Origin: Actinomycetes bacterium
GTDB taxonomy: Bacteria > Actinomycetota > Acidimicrobiia > Acidimicrobiales > Palsa-688
Direction: 5' to 3'
Length of the DNA stretch: 38,003 bases
NCBI GenBank assembly: GCA_021809105.1
Contig: JAKBAM010000026.1
Location: 1-38,003 of the forward strand
The position numbers were made by a program, and so were the translations under genes. How positions within the stretch are numbered: position 1 is the first letter of the stretch; each line of letters opens with the position of its first letter. This document shows, one piece after another, positions 6,267 to 16,414 of the stretch. Below the pieces are notes generated by a model. That model was given only the letters and a program-made list of their open reading frames with translations, was not told where the DNA came from and ran no database searches.

Positions 6267-8585
6267 TCAGGCGCTGTCGGGGGTCAGCCAGAGCACCCCC
6301 AGCGGGGGGAGCACCAGAGGCGCCGATGCCGGCTGGCCGTGCCAGGCCAGCTCGTCGGCGTGCGCCGATCCGCCGTTGCCCAGCCCGCTGCCGCCCCATT
6401 CGGTGGCGTCGGTATTGAGGATCTCCTTCCAGCGGCCGGCTCGCGGCAACCCGACGCGGTACGCCTCGTGGGGCACCGGGGTCAGGTTGGCCACGCAGAC
6501 GACGACGTCGTCGGCCGGCGGCTGGGGCGCAGGCCAGACCGGGGCGGCGGCACCGGGCGGCCCATCGGCGGTCGGCGGCCGGCGCCGGACGAACGACATG
6601 ACACTGCGATCGACGTCACTGGCGTCGATCCAAGAGAAGCCATCCGCGCTGAAGTCGGCTTCCCACATGGCCGGATAGGCCCGGTAGAGGGCGTTGAGGT
6701 CGCGCACCATCGCCTGCAGCCCTCGATGGTCAGGCCGCTCGAGCAGCCACCAATCGAGATCGCGATCGTGGTCCCACTCCCGCTCCTGGCCCAGCTCGGC
6801 GCCCATGAAGAGCATCTGCTTACCGGGGTGGGCCCACATCCACGCGTACAGCGCCCGCAGGTTGGCCAGCTGCTGCCAGCGGTCACCGGGCATCTTGGCG
6901 AGCAGGGACCCCTTCCCGTGGACCACCTCGTCGTGCGAGAGAGGCAGCACGAAGTTCTCTGTCCAGGCGTACACCAGGCCGAACGTCAGCTCGTTGTGGT
7001 GGTACCGGCGGAACAGCGGGTCCTGTGAGAAGTACTCGAGGGTGTCGTGCATCCAGCCCATGTTCCATTTGAAACCGAAGCCAAGGCCGCCCAGATAGGT
7101 CGGCCGGGACACCGACGGCCAAGCCGTCGACTCCTCGGCGATCATGGTCGCCCCCGGGTAGGCGCCGAACACTGCTTCGTTGACCTCCCGGAGGAACGCC
7201 ACCGCCTCTAGGTTCTCCCGCCCACCGAACTCGTTGGGCACCCACTCACCGGCCTTGCGGGAGTAGTCGAGGTAGAGCATCGAGGCGACCGCGTCGACCC
7301 GGAGCGCGTCGATGTGGAACTCTTCGATCCAGTAGGCGGCGTTGGCGGCGAGGAAGTTGCGGACCTCGTTGCGACCGAAGTTGAACACCAGGGTGCCCCA
7401 GTCCGGCTGGGATCCCTTGCGCGGGTCCGCGTGCTCGTACAGGGCGGTCCCGTCGAAGTGGGCGAGGGCGAACTCATCCCTCGGAAAGTGAGCGGGGACC
7501 CAGTCGACGATGACGCCGATGCCACGCTGGTGGAGCGCGTCGACGAGGACCCGGAAGTCGTCGGGGGACCCGTAGCGCGAGGTGGGTGCGTAGTAGGCAG
7601 AGACCTGGTAGCCCCAAGAACCCGAGAACGGGTGCTCGGCGACCGGCATGAGCTCGACGTGGGTGAACCCCAAGTCCTCCACGTAATCCGGTAGCCGCTC
7701 CGCCAGCTCGCGGTAGGTGAGGGACCTACCGCCACCCGCGCCGTCGGAGGTGTGCAGCCAGGACCCGAGGTGCAGCTCGTATACCGACATCGGGCGCCCC
7801 AGGAGGTCGGCAGACGCCCGCTCGGCCATCCAGCTCCCGTCCCGCCACTCATGGCCCGACGGGGGGGCCACCACGCTGGCGGTGGCGGGAGGAACCTCGG
7901 TGCAGCGAGCCATCGGGTCGGCTTTGAGAACGGTCCGCCCCTCGGCGCCGATCACCTCGTACTTGTAGCGGCTGCCCGGCACCACTCCTGGTATGAACAG
8001 CTCCCAGACTCCCGACGATCCGAGCGAACGCATCGGGTGCACCCGGCCGTCCCAGAAGTTCCAGTCGCCGACCACCCTCACAGCTGTGGCGTTGGGGGCC
8101 CACACGGCGAAGGACACCCCGGCCATTCCCCCGTGCACCCGGGGGTGGGCGCCGAGCATCTCCCACAGCCGCCGGTGCCGCCCCTCCCCGAAGAGGTGGA
8201 GGTCCAAGTCCCCGAGCGTCGGCCACGACCGGTATGGATCGTCGAACACGAATGTGGACCTGGCCTGCTCGGTGCCGTAGTCGGCTTCCAGCCGATAATG
8301 CTCGATCCCGGCGTCGATAGAGGCCTCGAACACCCCGCCTGGGTGGACCCGGGCCATCGGGGCTGCTGGGGCGCCGCCCCCGACGAGGAGGCGCATGGCC
8401 GTCGCGTCAGGACGGTAGGCCCGCACGATCCCGGCATGGCGTCCTAGGACGCGGTGCGGATCGGAGTGGCGGCCGTCAACCACCCGCTGCAGCTCCTCCG
8501 AGCCGATCCGGTCGCCGACTGAAGGTGGGACACTTCCCGAACCCGTGGTCCCGATGGGGCCTGTGCCTGAGCTGGAGGTCACCAT
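6267..8585 (-). CDS. glgB: 1,4-alpha-glucan branching enzyme
   Basis: The 772-residue GH13 enzyme adds alpha-1,6 branches to alpha-glucan. An N-terminal module of about 140 residues (with DPHRVLGRH) precedes a CBM48-type domain (FAVWAPNATAVRVVGDWNFW) and the catalytic barrel. The GH13 triad is visible: D431 in IDALRVDAV, E484 in MIAEEST, D552 in LPLSHDEVVHGKGS. Length and order are normal for actinobacterial GlgB. ATG 8585 has an AGGA 7 nt upstream. It is the last gene of the glgE-treS-mak-glgB set and branches the polymer made by GlgE; a 43-nt gap separates it from mak. Confidence 0.96.
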   Translation of the reverse strand: MVTSSSGTGPIGTTGSGSVPPSVGDRIGSEELQRVVDGRHSDPHRVLGRHAGIVRAYRPDATAMRLLVGGGAPAAPMARVHPGGVFEASIDAGIEHYRLEADYGTEQARSTFVFDDPYRSWPTLGDLDLHLFGEGRHRRLWEMLGAHPRVHGGMAGVSFAVWAPNATAVRVVGDWNFWDGRVHPMRSLGSSGVWELFIPGVVPGSRYKYEVIGAEGRTVLKADPMARCTEVPPATASVVAPPSGHEWRDGSWMAERASADLLGRPMSVYELHLGSWLHTSDGAGGGRSLTYRELAERLPDYVEDLGFTHVELMPVAEHPFSGSWGYQVSAYYAPTSRYGSPDDFRVLVDALHQRGIGVIVDWVPAHFPRDEFALAHFDGTALYEHADPRKGSQPDWGTLVFNFGRNEVRNFLAANAAYWIEEFHIDALRVDAVASMLYLDYSRKAGEWVPNEFGGRENLEAVAFLREVNEAVFGAYPGATMIAEESTAWPSVSRPTYLGGLGFGFKWNMGWMHDTLEYFSQDPLFRRYHHNELTFGLVYAWTENFVLPLSHDEVVHGKGSLLAKMPGDRWQQLANLRALYAWMWAHPGKQMLFMGAELGQEREWDHDRDLDWWLLERPDHRGLQAMVRDLNALYRAYPAMWEADFSADGFSWIDASDVDRSVMSFVRRRPPTADGPPGAAAPVWPAPQPPADDVVVCVANLTPVPHEAYRVGLPRAGRWKEILNTDATEWGGSGLGNGGSAHADELAWHGQPASAPLVLPPLGVLWLTPDSA

Positions 8586-8628
8586 TGGGTGGTCCTACCC
8601 CCGGCATCGAGCGCACAGTCCCGGGGGC

Positions 8629-10053
8629 TCATCCCGCCAGCCGCTCGACGATCGTGATGGCCGCGGCGGTCGGGATGTCCACCCAGTCCGGCCGGTAGGC
8701 CCGTTCGTAGTCCACCTCGTAGAGCGCCTTGTCCAGCTCGTAGGCAGCCGAGACGGCCTCGAGGACCGCCCCGTCGGGGAGGAGGGCGTCGATATCTGGC
8801 GTGGCGTGGTACCCGAGAAGAAACGCCTCGCGGTTGTGCACCTCCCAGGCCCTGGCGCGCGGGTGGAGGCGGTCCGCCTCGCTGTCGGTGCGCTCCCGCA
8901 GCGCAAAGCGGGTGGCGTAGTGCAGTGACCGGAGCATGCCGGTCACGTCCTTGAGCGGCGAGGACGCCCGCTGGCGATCGTCGAGGGGCCGGGCTGGCTC
9001 CCCCTCGAAGTCCAGCACGTACCAGCCGGCGTCGGTCCTCATCACCTGCCCCAGGTGGAAGTCTCCGTGCACCCGGATCGCCGGCCCCGGCTCGGTCACC
9101 TTGCGCAGCTGGTCCACCACCAGGGAGGCCTTGGCCCACAGCCCTCGCGCCTCGCTGCCGCCGGCCCGTGCCAGCAGTCCCGAGCGGGGCGCCATGAGTG
9201 CCCGCAACCGCCGCTCGATGTCGTCGACCAGCCCGGCCCATCTCTCGGCAGGACGCGAGGAACGGTCCACGCCGTAGGTGCCGCCCAGCGACAGGTGCAT
9301 GAGGGCGGTGACCCGTCCGAGACGACCCGCCTCGCTGGCGAAGTCACCCCCCGACTCCGCGGGGTCGCCTTCCGCGGAGCTGTAGAAGTCCCGGAGGGAA
9401 GTCAGGGCCAGGGCCCAACCCTCTGACGCCCCGACGAGGAGCTCCTGGGCGAACATCAAGTCGACTGGCTCCGACGTCGGCGCCACCGGGACCCGCCAGG
9501 TCGCGACCGGGTGGGCGACGTGCTCGAAGCCTGCGGCAGCCAGCGCCGTGGTGACCTCCACGTCGGGGTTGGGTCCGTCCATAAGGCGTCGGAACACCTT
9601 GAGGATCACCCGGTCGTCGTAGACCAGCGAGGTATTGGACTGCTCGGCCGTGATCGGACGGACCCGCTCGGCTCGCTGTGAGCCGCCACTGACCATGTCG
9701 AGCAAGCCGATGCTCAGCTCGGGGTCGAGGGCTGCGTCGTAGAAGTACGAACCACCGGCCGAGCCCAGCACCGCTGCCTCCCGACCGGCCAGGAACTCGG
9801 CCGGCTCGCCGTCGGGTCGCTGCCCGATGAGCAGCTGGTAGCGAAGGCCGTCTGCCTCGACGACAGCCCACCACAGGCGGGCGTCGGACTCTCCGGTCGG
9901 CAACCGGCGGGAGTCCACGACCTCTACCGTCGCCGGCTCGCCAGCACCTGCGTACCAACGCTGGTGACGTAGGTAATCGCCGATGAGGCCACCGACGCCG
10001 CCGGGCAGGTGCTCGGTGCCGGCGGTTGCGGTCAGATCCGGCTCGTCGGTCAT
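8629..10053 (-). CDS. mak: maltokinase
   Basis: The 474-residue kinase (Mak/Pep2) phosphorylates maltose with ATP to give alpha-maltose-1-phosphate, the donor for GlgE. The eukaryotic-kinase-like core is visible: a lysine in ILKVFRRL (K152), the catalytic loop HGDFHLGQ (329-336) and the metal-binding DFEGEP (348-353). The N-terminal part with RHQRWYAG matches the maltokinase cap. ATG 10053 overlaps the treS stop (ATGA), so the two are coupled; in other actinobacteria treS and pep2 are adjacent or fused and the proteins form a complex. Confidence 0.95.
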   Translation of the reverse strand: MTDEPDLTATAGTEHLPGGVGGLIGDYLRHQRWYAGAGEPATVEVVDSRRLPTGESDARLWWAVVEADGLRYQLLIGQRPDGEPAEFLAGREAAVLGSAGGSYFYDAALDPELSIGLLDMVSGGSQRAERVRPITAEQSNTSLVYDDRVILKVFRRLMDGPNPDVEVTTALAAAGFEHVAHPVATWRVPVAPTSEPVDLMFAQELLVGASEGWALALTSLRDFYSSAEGDPAESGGDFASEAGRLGRVTALMHLSLGGTYGVDRSSRPAERWAGLVDDIERRLRALMAPRSGLLARAGGSEARGLWAKASLVVDQLRKVTEPGPAIRVHGDFHLGQVMRTDAGWYVLDFEGEPARPLDDRQRASSPLKDVTGMLRSLHYATRFALRERTDSEADRLHPRARAWEVHNREAFLLGYHATPDIDALLPDGAVLEAVSAAYELDKALYEVDYERAYRPDWVDIPTAAAITIVERLAG

Positions 10054-11750
10054 TGGTCGCTCAGCTCGAACCAGTAGAAGCCGTACGGTGCGAGGGTCAC
10101 GAAGTAGGGCAGCTCGCCGATACGAGGGAAGCTGACCCGCCCGAGCAGCTCGATGGGGGTCTTGCCTTCCCACCGTTGCAATGGCAGCTCGGCTGGCTGG
10201 GCGAAGCGCGACAGGTTGCAGACACATAACACGGTGTCGGTCGATTGCTGCTGGCCCTGGGCGTCGATGGCGTCCTCCTCGGTGGAGGTGGGCGGGAGCG
10301 CTCGCACGTACGCCAGCACCGATGGGTTCTCCGTCGAGACCACCTCGAAAGTGCCGGTACCGAAGACGGGATGCTGCCGGCGGACCTCGAGCGTGCGCTT
10401 CATCCAGTGCAACTGCGAGCTCGGATTGCGCATCTGGGCCTCGACGTTGACCGACTGGTACCCGTACACCGGGTCCATCAGCGGCGGGAGGTACAGCTGC
10501 GCGAAATCCGCCCTGGAGAAGCCGGCGTTGCGGTCGGGCGACCATTGCATCGGGGTGCGGACGCCGTCACGGTCGCCGAGGTAGATGTTGTCGCCCATCC
10601 CGATCTCGTCGCCGTAGTAGAGGATCGGCGAGCCGGGGAAGCTGAACAACATCGCGTGGAGCAGTTCGCCTACCCGGCGGTCGTTGTCCACCAGCGGCGC
10701 CAGGCGACGCCCGATCCCGATGTTCCGCTTCATGCGAGGGTCCTTGGCGTACTCCTCCCACATGTAGTCCCGCTCCTCGTCGGTGACCATCTCGAGGGTG
10801 AGCTCGTCGTGGTTGCGCAGGAAGATGCCCCACTGGGCGCCTTCGGGTATGTCGGGCGTGCGCGACAGGATCTCTGTGATCGGGTGGCGCTGCTCGCGGC
10901 GCACCGCCATAAACATGCGCGGCATCACTGGGAAGTGGAAGCACATGTTGCACTCGTCGCCGTCCTCGCCGAAGTAGGAGACGACGTCCTCGGGCCACTG
11001 GTTGGCCTCGGCGAGGAGCACCCTCCCGGGATATACCGAGTCGATCTCCTTGCGGAGCCGCTTGAGGTACTCGTGGGTTTCGGGAAGGTTTTCCCCGTTG
11101 GTACCGTCCCGTTCGAACAGGTACGGCACCGCATCGAGGCGGAAGCCGTCCAGGCCGATGTCCAGCCAGTAGCGGCAGACGTCGAGCATGGCATCGGCGA
11201 CTTCGGGGTTGTCGTAGTTGAGGTCGGGCTGGTGGGAGAAGAAGCGGTGCCAGTAGTACTGGCCCCGCTGGTGGTCGAGGGTCCAGTTGGACTTCTCGGT
11301 GTCGACGAAGATGACCCGCGCCTCGGGGTAGCGGGTGTCGTCGTCGCCCCACACGAACCAGTCGGCCTTGGGGTTGGTCCGGTCCTGGCGGGACTCGAGG
11401 AACCACGGGTGCTGATCGCTCGTGTGGTTCATCACCAGATCGGCGATGACCCGGATGCCGCGCCGGTGAGCTTCCTCGATCAGCTCGACGGCGTCACCGA
11501 GGTCGCCGTACTCCGGCAGGATCGTCCAGAAGTCGCTGATGTCGTAACCGCCGTCGCGCAGCGGGGACTGGTAGAAGGGCAGGAGCCAGATGCAATCGAC
11601 GCCGAGCCACTGCAGGTAATCCAGCTTCGCGGTGATCCCCTTGAGGTCCCCGGTCCCGTCGTCGTTGCAGTCGTAGAAGCCGCGGACCAGGACCTCGTAG
11701 AAGACAGCCCGCTGGAACCACCTCGGGTCGGACTCGCCAGTGATCGACAC
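10050..11750 (-). CDS. treS: trehalose synthase (maltose alpha-D-glucosyltransferase)
   Basis: The 566-residue GH13 enzyme interconverts trehalose and maltose. The catalytic residues are D206 in [13 protein letters not shown]248 in [10 protein letters not shown] and D315 in FLRNHDEL. The N-terminal [17 protein letters not shown] matches TreS closely. The reading frame stays open upstream to 12017, but that part lies inside glgE and has no TreS character, so the GTG at 11750, 7 nt after the glgE stop, was chosen; it gives a normal length. Its TGA overlaps the mak ATG. It feeds maltose to Mak and so drives trehalose toward glucan. Confidence 0.95.
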   Translation of the reverse strand: MSITGESDPRWFQRAVFYEVLVRGFYDCNDDGTGDLKGITAKLDYLQWLGVDCIWLLPFYQSPLRDGGYDISDFWTILPEYGDLGDAVELIEEAHRRGIRVIADLVMNHTSDQHPWFLESRQDRTNPKADWFVWGDDDTRYPEARVIFVDTEKSNWTLDHQRGQYYWHRFFSHQPDLNYDNPEVADAMLDVCRYWLDIGLDGFRLDAVPYLFERDGTNGENLPETHEYLKRLRKEIDSVYPGRVLLAEANQWPEDVVSYFGEDGDECNMCFHFPVMPRMFMAVRREQRHPITEILSRTPDIPEGAQWGIFLRNHDELTLEMVTDEERDYMWEEYAKDPRMKRNIGIGRRLAPLVDNDRRVGELLHAMLFSFPGSPILYYGDEIGMGDNIYLGDRDGVRTPMQWSPDRNAGFSRADFAQLYLPPLMDPVYGYQSVNVEAQMRNPSSQLHWMKRTLEVRRQHPVFGTGTFEVVSTENPSVLAYVRALPPTSTEEDAIDAQGQQQSTDTVLCVCNLSRFAQPAELPLQRWEGKTPIELLGRVSFPRIGELPYFVTLAPYGFYWFELSDQ

Positions 11751-11757
11751 CGCTTTG

Positions 11758-13737
11758 CTATACCCCGCCGCCGTCCCCGGGCGCCACCGGCCGGGGGGCC
11801 GGTGAAGCGGCCACGGGGTCGACGCGGAGGTCGAGGATGTGGGCCACCCTGGTGTCCGGTTCGAACCGGATGTAGGGGTGGGCGCCGGTCCAGAGGTACA
11901 ACTCACCGGACAACTCGTCTCGGACATAGAACGGGCGGTCCTCAGGCAACCCGAGCGCCCCCAAGTCGATGTGCAAAGTGGTCTCCTGAGGGTGCAGCGG
12001 GTCGAGGGTGACGGCACAGAGGACGACGTCGGATCCGTCGTCGCTGACCTTCGAGTACGCCACGATGTTGGGATTGTCCCCGGGCACCATCGACATGCTG
12101 CGCAGTCGAGACAGTGCAGGGTGGCGCCTGCGGATGGCGTTGACGGCTCTCATCAGAGGGGCCAACGTGCCCTCTCGGTCGAAATCCCGACACCGCACCT
12201 GGTATTTCTCCGAGTCGAGATACTCCTCGTTGGTGGCGGACGCCGGCTGGTTCTCGTAGAGCTCGTAGCCGCTGTAAACCCCGTAGGAGGGGGTAAGCGT
12301 GGCTGCCAGCACGTAGCGCAGGGCGAAGGCGCTCGGCGGCCCGTCGCGAAGAGGGCCGGAGAGGATGTCGGGTGTGTTGGGCCAGAAGTTGGGGCGCATG
12401 TAATCGGCCTTGGGCCCATGCGCCAGCTCCTCCATGTACGCCCAGATGCCTTCCTCGCCGTCCCGCTCGGTGCGCCACGTGAAATAGGTGTAGCTCTGGG
12501 TGAAGCCGACCTCGGCCAGCTTTGCCATCACATGGGGGCGGGTGAACGCCTCGGCCAGGAACAGCACTTCGGGATGCTCAGCCTGAACGGCAGGGATCAT
12601 CCACTCCCAGAATGCGACGGGCTTGGTGTGAGGGTTGTCCACCCGGAAGATCCGCACACCCGCGGCGATCCAGTGGTCCAGAATGCCCTTGCATGCCGCC
12701 CACAAGGCGCCGCGGTCTTCCTCGGCCGCCGGCCAGAAGTTTATGGGGTAGATGTCCTGGTACTGCTTGGGTGGGTTCTCCGCATAAGCGATCGAACCGT
12801 CGGGCCGGTGGTGGAACCACTCCGGGTGCTCGCGGACCCATGGGTGATCGGGGCTGCACTGGAGGGCGTAGTCGAGTGCCACCTCCATGCCGTGCTCGTC
12901 GAGGACCGACACGAGATGGGCAAAGTCGCCGGCGGTCCCCAGATCTGGATGGATGGCCAGATGCCCGCCCTCGGTCGACCCGATGGCCCACGGCGATCCG
13001 GGATCGTCGGGACCAGCGTCCAACGCGTTGCCGGGACCCTTTCGGCTAGTGGTGCCGATCGGGTGGATCGGTGGGAGGTACAGCACGTCGAAGCCCAGCT
13101 CGGCCAGGGCCGGGACCCTCTCCGCCACACCCTTGAAACCTCCGTAGCTACGCGGGAACAGCTCGTACCAAGCGCCGACGAGGGCCCTCTCCCGGTCGAC
13201 CCACAGCGGCTTGGGGACCGCAGCGGTCAAATCCAGCGCCACCCGGCGAGGATCGGCGAGCGCGGCGGCGACGTCGGCGCCGAGAGCTGGTGCGAGGCGC
13301 TGCGCCGGCGGGGCCGCGGCGTCGGCCAGAGCGCACCTTGCCGCTTCCACGGCGGGGCCGGGCTCGGCCAGCTCCAGGAGGGCCAGTCCCTCCGCGATCT
13401 CCACGGAGACGTCCTGGCCGGCGTCCAGCTTGACGGCAGCCTTGTGGGCCCAGGTGGCATGCCGGTCGGTCCATGCCTCGACGACCAGGGCGTGGCGACC
13501 TACGCCCGACGGCGTGACAGCGGCCCCCCACTCATCGTCGCCGAGCGGGCGCAGCGCCGACACCTCCTCCGGGTCCTGTCGACCGGCCGAGTACAGCGCC
13601 ACCCGAGCGGCGATGGTGTCGTGGCCCTCACGGAATATGACGGCTCGGACCGGCACGCTCTCGCCCACGACTGCTTTGGCCGGGTAGCCGCTCGGGGTCG
13701 CCGGCCGGATGTCGTCGATCACCAGTCGTCCCGTCAC
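11758..13737 (-). CDS. glgE: alpha-1,4-glucan:maltose-1-phosphate maltosyltransferase
   Basis: The 659-residue GH13 enzyme extends alpha-glucan with maltosyl units from maltose-1-phosphate, releasing phosphate. The N-terminal domain ([15 protein letters not shown]) and the [10 protein letters not shown] strand are typical of GlgE. The nucleophile is D367 in [10 protein letters not shown], the acid/base E396 in LAEAFTRP, and the third aspartate D457 in [10 protein letters not shown]. Three starts are possible: TTG 13746, GTG 13743 and GTG 13737. The last was chosen because it gives the usual N-terminus and lies 7 nt after a TAGCTT box, as in other leaderless starts here. It is first in the operon, so all four enzymes of the trehalose-to-glucan route are made together. 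Confidence 0.95.
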   Translation of the reverse strand: MTGRLVIDDIRPATPSGYPAKAVVGESVPVRAVIFREGHDTIAARVALYSAGRQDPEEVSALRPLGDDEWGAAVTPSGVGRHALVVEAWTDRHATWAHKAAVKLDAGQDVSVEIAEGLALLELAEPGPAVEAARCALADAAAPPAQRLAPALGADVAAALADPRRVALDLTAAVPKPLWVDRERALVGAWYELFPRSYGGFKGVAERVPALAELGFDVLYLPPIHPIGTTSRKGPGNALDAGPDDPGSPWAIGSTEGGHLAIHPDLGTAGDFAHLVSVLDEHGMEVALDYALQCSPDHPWVREHPEWFHHRPDGSIAYAENPPKQYQDIYPINFWPAAEEDRGALWAACKGILDHWIAAGVRIFRVDNPHTKPVAFWEWMIPAVQAEHPEVLFLAEAFTRPHVMAKLAEVGFTQSYTYFTWRTERDGEEGIWAYMEELAHGPKADYMRPNFWPNTPDILSGPLRDGPPSAFALRYVLAATLTPSYGVYSGYELYENQPASATNEEYLDSEKYQVRCRDFDREGTLAPLMRAVNAIRRRHPALSRLRSMSMVPGDNPNIVAYSKVSDDGSDVVLCAVTLDPLHPQETTLHIDLGALGLPEDRPFYVRDELSGELYLWTGAHPYIRFEPDTRVAHILDLRVDPVAASPAPRPVAPGDGGGV

Positions 13738-13744
13738 CCGCACC

Positions 13745-13757
13745 AAGCTATGAGCTT
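13745..13757 (-). promoter_or_regulatory. putative leaderless promoter of glgE operon, inside a palindrome
   Basis: On the minus strand TAGCTT (13750-13745) ends 7 nt before GTG 13737. The box sits within a perfect inverted repeat AAGCT-3 nt-AGCTT (13745-13757) that could be an operator. No convincing -35 is seen. The rest of the gap to glgP (13758-13824) shows no other clear element. Confidence 0.4.
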
Positions 13758-13824
13758 CAACGCCTGGCCGCGTCCGTCACAGCCTGTTCACGCGCCTGTG
13801 CTGGCATCAGAGGCAGTCGTCCCG

Positions 13825-13830
13825 TAGCTT
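13825..13830 (+). promoter_or_regulatory. putative -10 box of glgP
   Basis: TAGCTT, the same hexamer as at glgE but on the opposite strand, ends 8 nt before an ATG at 13839, which opens a mini-ORF leading into glgP. The spacing fits a transcript that begins at or beside that ATG. No clear -35 is visible. Confidence 0.4.
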
Positions 13831-13838
13831 CCACTCCC

Positions 13839-13859
13839 ATGAAGGCTGTCCGGCAATGA
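13839..13859 (+). CDS. putative leader mini-ORF overlapping the glgP start
   Basis: A six-codon frame (MKAVRQ) starts at ATG 13839, and its TGA overlaps the glgP ATG (ATGA, 13856-13859). Its first eight bases, ATGAAGGC, recur exactly at the glgP start 17 nt downstream, so the start region looks duplicated as at galT. It could load ribosomes for glgP, which lacks a Shine-Dalgarno sequence. Translation is unproven. Confidence 0.3.
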   Translation: MKAVRQ

Positions 13860-16390
13860 AGGCACTTCGCAGCTTTACCGTACGGGCCCGCTTGCCCGAG
13901 CCTCTCGCCCCGCTCCAGGAGTTGGCCGTCAACCTCCGGTGGTCCTGGGACGAGCGGACCCGCGATCTGTTCCGCTGGGTGGACCCGGAGATCTGGGAGT
14001 TGAGCTTCCACGACCCGGTGCGCCTACTGAGCCTCGTCGGACGCCGTCGCCTCGAGCAGCTGGCCTCCGATCCAGCGTTCATGGGGTTCCTCGGGGAGAT
14101 GCACGACGACCTTCGCCGCTACCTGGAGGCACCCCGATGGTTCCAGAACCGGCCGCCGAGCCCGCTGTCGGCGGTCGCCTACTTCTCGCCGGAGTTCGGC
14201 ATCGCCGAAGCCATCCCCCAGTACTCGGGCGGCCTCGGCGTCCTGGCCGGCGACCACCTCAAGGCAGCCAGCAGTCTCGGCGTCCCGCTCACCGGCATCG
14301 GGCTCATGTACCGCATGGGCTACTTCCGCCAGGCGCTCAATGCTGACGGCTGGCAGGAGGAGCGCTACCCGCTGCTCGATCCCCACAGCATGGCGTTGAC
14401 GTTGGTCGACGACGCCCGGGTGACGGTCGACCTCGGTGGTACGGCCATCGTGGCGCAGCTCTGGCTGGCTCAGGTCGGCCGGGTCAAGCTCTACCTCCTC
14501 GACGCCGACGTCGAGGCCAACACCGACGAGCTCCGGGCCGTCACCGATCGGCTCTACGGAGGCGGCACCGAGCACCGCATCCAGCAGGAGATCCTGCTCG
14601 GCATCGGCGGCGTGCGGGCACTCGACGCGGTAGGTAGCCCGACGCAGGTGTTCCACACCAACGAGGGCCACGCCGGATTCTTGGGGTTGGAGAGGATCCG
14701 CAAGCTGATCACCGATGCCGGGCTCAGCTGGTCCGAGGCCATCGAGGCGGTCCGATCCGCGACCATATTCACCACCCACACACCAGTGCCGGCCGGCATC
14801 GACCGCTTCAGCAGGCAGCTGATGGAGCGCTACTTCTCCGGTTGGGCCGACGAGTGCGACATCAGCGTGGACACCCTCATGCAGCTCGGTCACTTCCCGG
14901 GCGAGGCCCCCGACGATCCGTTCAACATGGCCGTGATGGGACTGCGCCTCGCGGGGATGTCCAACGGCGTGGCCCGGCTGCACGGCGAAACCAGCCGGCA
15001 CATGTTCCAGTCCCTCTGGCCACCTGTGCCCACCGCCGAGGTGCCGATCGGTTCGATCACCAACGGCGTGCACGGCCGCACGTGGGTGTCCTCCGAGATG
15101 GGCGACCTACTGTCGAAGTACGTGTCGCCGGCGTGGGACGAGGCGGGCAGCGACGAATGGGGTCGCATCGACGACGCTCGCGACGACGAGCTGTGGCGGG
15201 TCCGCGAGCAGAGCAGGGAGGCCCTGGTGACCTTCGTGCGGGATCGCCTGCACCGGTCTCTGGTGGCCCACGGCATGCCGGCCTCCGACGCCACATGGGC
15301 CCATGACGTCCTCGACCCGCGCTTCTTGGTGGTTGGGTTTGCCCGACGCTTCGCCGCCTACAAGCGGGCCACCCTGCTCCTGTCGCAACCGGAACGGCTG
15401 AAGTCGCTGCTCCTCGACGAGTCCCGCCCCTTGCAGATGGTGTTCGCGGGCAAGGCCCACCCGGCCGACGACGTCGGCAAGGAGATGATCAGCCGCATCG
15501 CCCAGTTCGCAAGGGACCCACAGGTGCGTCACCGCTTCACCTTCGTCGAGGACTACGACATCTCCGTGGCCCGGATGCTCTGCCAGGGCAGCGACGTGTG
15601 GCTCAACACTCCCAGGCGACCTCTGGAGGCCAGCGGGACCAGCGGCGAGAAAGCAGCTCTCAACGGTGCTCTCAACTGCTCCATTCTCGATGGCTGGTGG
15701 GACGAGATGTACGACGGGGACAACGGTTGGGCCATCGCCTCCGCCGATTCGGTGGACGACCTGGACCAGCGCGACCAGGTGGAGGCCAATAGCCTCTTCG
15801 AGATCCTGGAGACGCAAGTGGTCCCCGCCTTCTACGACCACGGGGGGGGCCGGTTCCCTCGCCCCTGGGTGGCGCGCATGCGGGCGTCCCTGCGCGGGCT
15901 GGGCCCGAAGGTGCTGGCATCGCGGATGGTGAAGGACTACGTCATCGGGATGTACGAGCCCATCGCCGCCCGCACAGAGGCCTTGTCCGCGGACAAGCAC
16001 GAACGCGCCCGGGCGCTGGCGGCGTGGAAGCAACGGGTCGCCTCGGCGTGGCCCGGGGTCCGCATCGTCACCGTAGACGGCGAGACCAGCGGCCAGGTCG
16101 ATCTGGGCGAGCTGCGGAGGGTGGTCGCCGACGTGGAGATCGGTGAGCTCGACGCCGGCGACGTGGCGGTCGAGTTGTTGCACGGACCGGTGGTGGGCGG
16201 CGACGAGATGGCCACGACCGAGGTTGTCCGGATGTCCCTGGCGGACGCCGAGGGCCCGGGCGGCTTGGCGCGGTACACCGGGACGTTCACGTGCGATTCC
16301 GCCGGCCGGCACGGGTACACAATTCGCGTCGTCCCGGCCCACAGCGACCTGGCGTTGCCCGCCGAGATGGGCTGCGTGGCCTGGGCCTGA
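13856..16390 (+). CDS. glgP: alpha-glucan (maltodextrin/glycogen) phosphorylase with DUF3417 N-terminus
   Basis: The 844-residue GT35 enzyme releases glucose-1-phosphate from alpha-glucan chain ends. The N-terminal 100 or so residues (ELAVNLRWSWDERTRDLF) are the DUF3417 domain of the short bacterial GlgP type. The core has YFSPEFGIAEAIPQYSGGLG, the HTNEGHAGF segment, and EASGTSGEKAALNGALN with the PLP-binding lysine K599. ATG 13856 begins the conserved LRSFTVRA lead; an ATG at 13839 is out of frame. Divergent placement from glgE-treS-mak-glgB matches Streptomyces and sets degradation beside synthesis. The C-terminal 200 or so residues are less conserved, as usual for this subgroup. Confidence 0.94.
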   Translation: MKALRSFTVRARLPEPLAPLQELAVNLRWSWDERTRDLFRWVDPEIWELSFHDPVRLLSLVGRRRLEQLASDPAFMGFLGEMHDDLRRYLEAPRWFQNRPPSPLSAVAYFSPEFGIAEAIPQYSGGLGVLAGDHLKAASSLGVPLTGIGLMYRMGYFRQALNADGWQEERYPLLDPHSMALTLVDDARVTVDLGGTAIVAQLWLAQVGRVKLYLLDADVEANTDELRAVTDRLYGGGTEHRIQQEILLGIGGVRALDAVGSPTQVFHTNEGHAGFLGLERIRKLITDAGLSWSEAIEAVRSATIFTTHTPVPAGIDRFSRQLMERYFSGWADECDISVDTLMQLGHFPGEAPDDPFNMAVMGLRLAGMSNGVARLHGETSRHMFQSLWPPVPTAEVPIGSITNGVHGRTWVSSEMGDLLSKYVSPAWDEAGSDEWGRIDDARDDELWRVREQSREALVTFVRDRLHRSLVAHGMPASDATWAHDVLDPRFLVVGFARRFAAYKRATLLLSQPERLKSLLLDESRPLQMVFAGKAHPADDVGKEMISRIAQFARDPQVRHRFTFVEDYDISVARMLCQGSDVWLNTPRRPLEASGTSGEKAALNGALNCSILDGWWDEMYDGDNGWAIASADSVDDLDQRDQVEANSLFEILETQVVPAFYDHGGGRFPRPWVARMRASLRGLGPKVLASRMVKDYVIGMYEPIAARTEALSADKHERARALAAWKQRVASAWPGVRIVTVDGETSGQVDLGELRRVVADVEIGELDAGDVAVELLHGPVVGGDEMATTEVVRMSLADAEGPGGLARYTGTFTCDSAGRHGYTIRVVPAHSDLALPAEMGCVAWA

Positions 16391-16414
16391 CGCGGCACGC
16401 GGGGACGGTCTCGG

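Noticed and set aside
10245-12011. 588-codon plus-strand open frame antisense to treS
   Set aside because: The protein is an Asp/Val/His-rich shadow of the treS codons with no family motif.
11751-12017. Upstream extension of treS
   Set aside because: The extra residues lie in the coding end of glgE in another frame and are Ser/Thr/Pro/Arg-rich without TreS similarity; GTG 11750 gives the normal start.
11839-13827. 662-codon plus-strand open frame antisense to glgE
   Set aside because: It mirrors the GC-rich codon bias of glgE, has no recognisable domain, and glgE has intact catalytic residues on the other strand.
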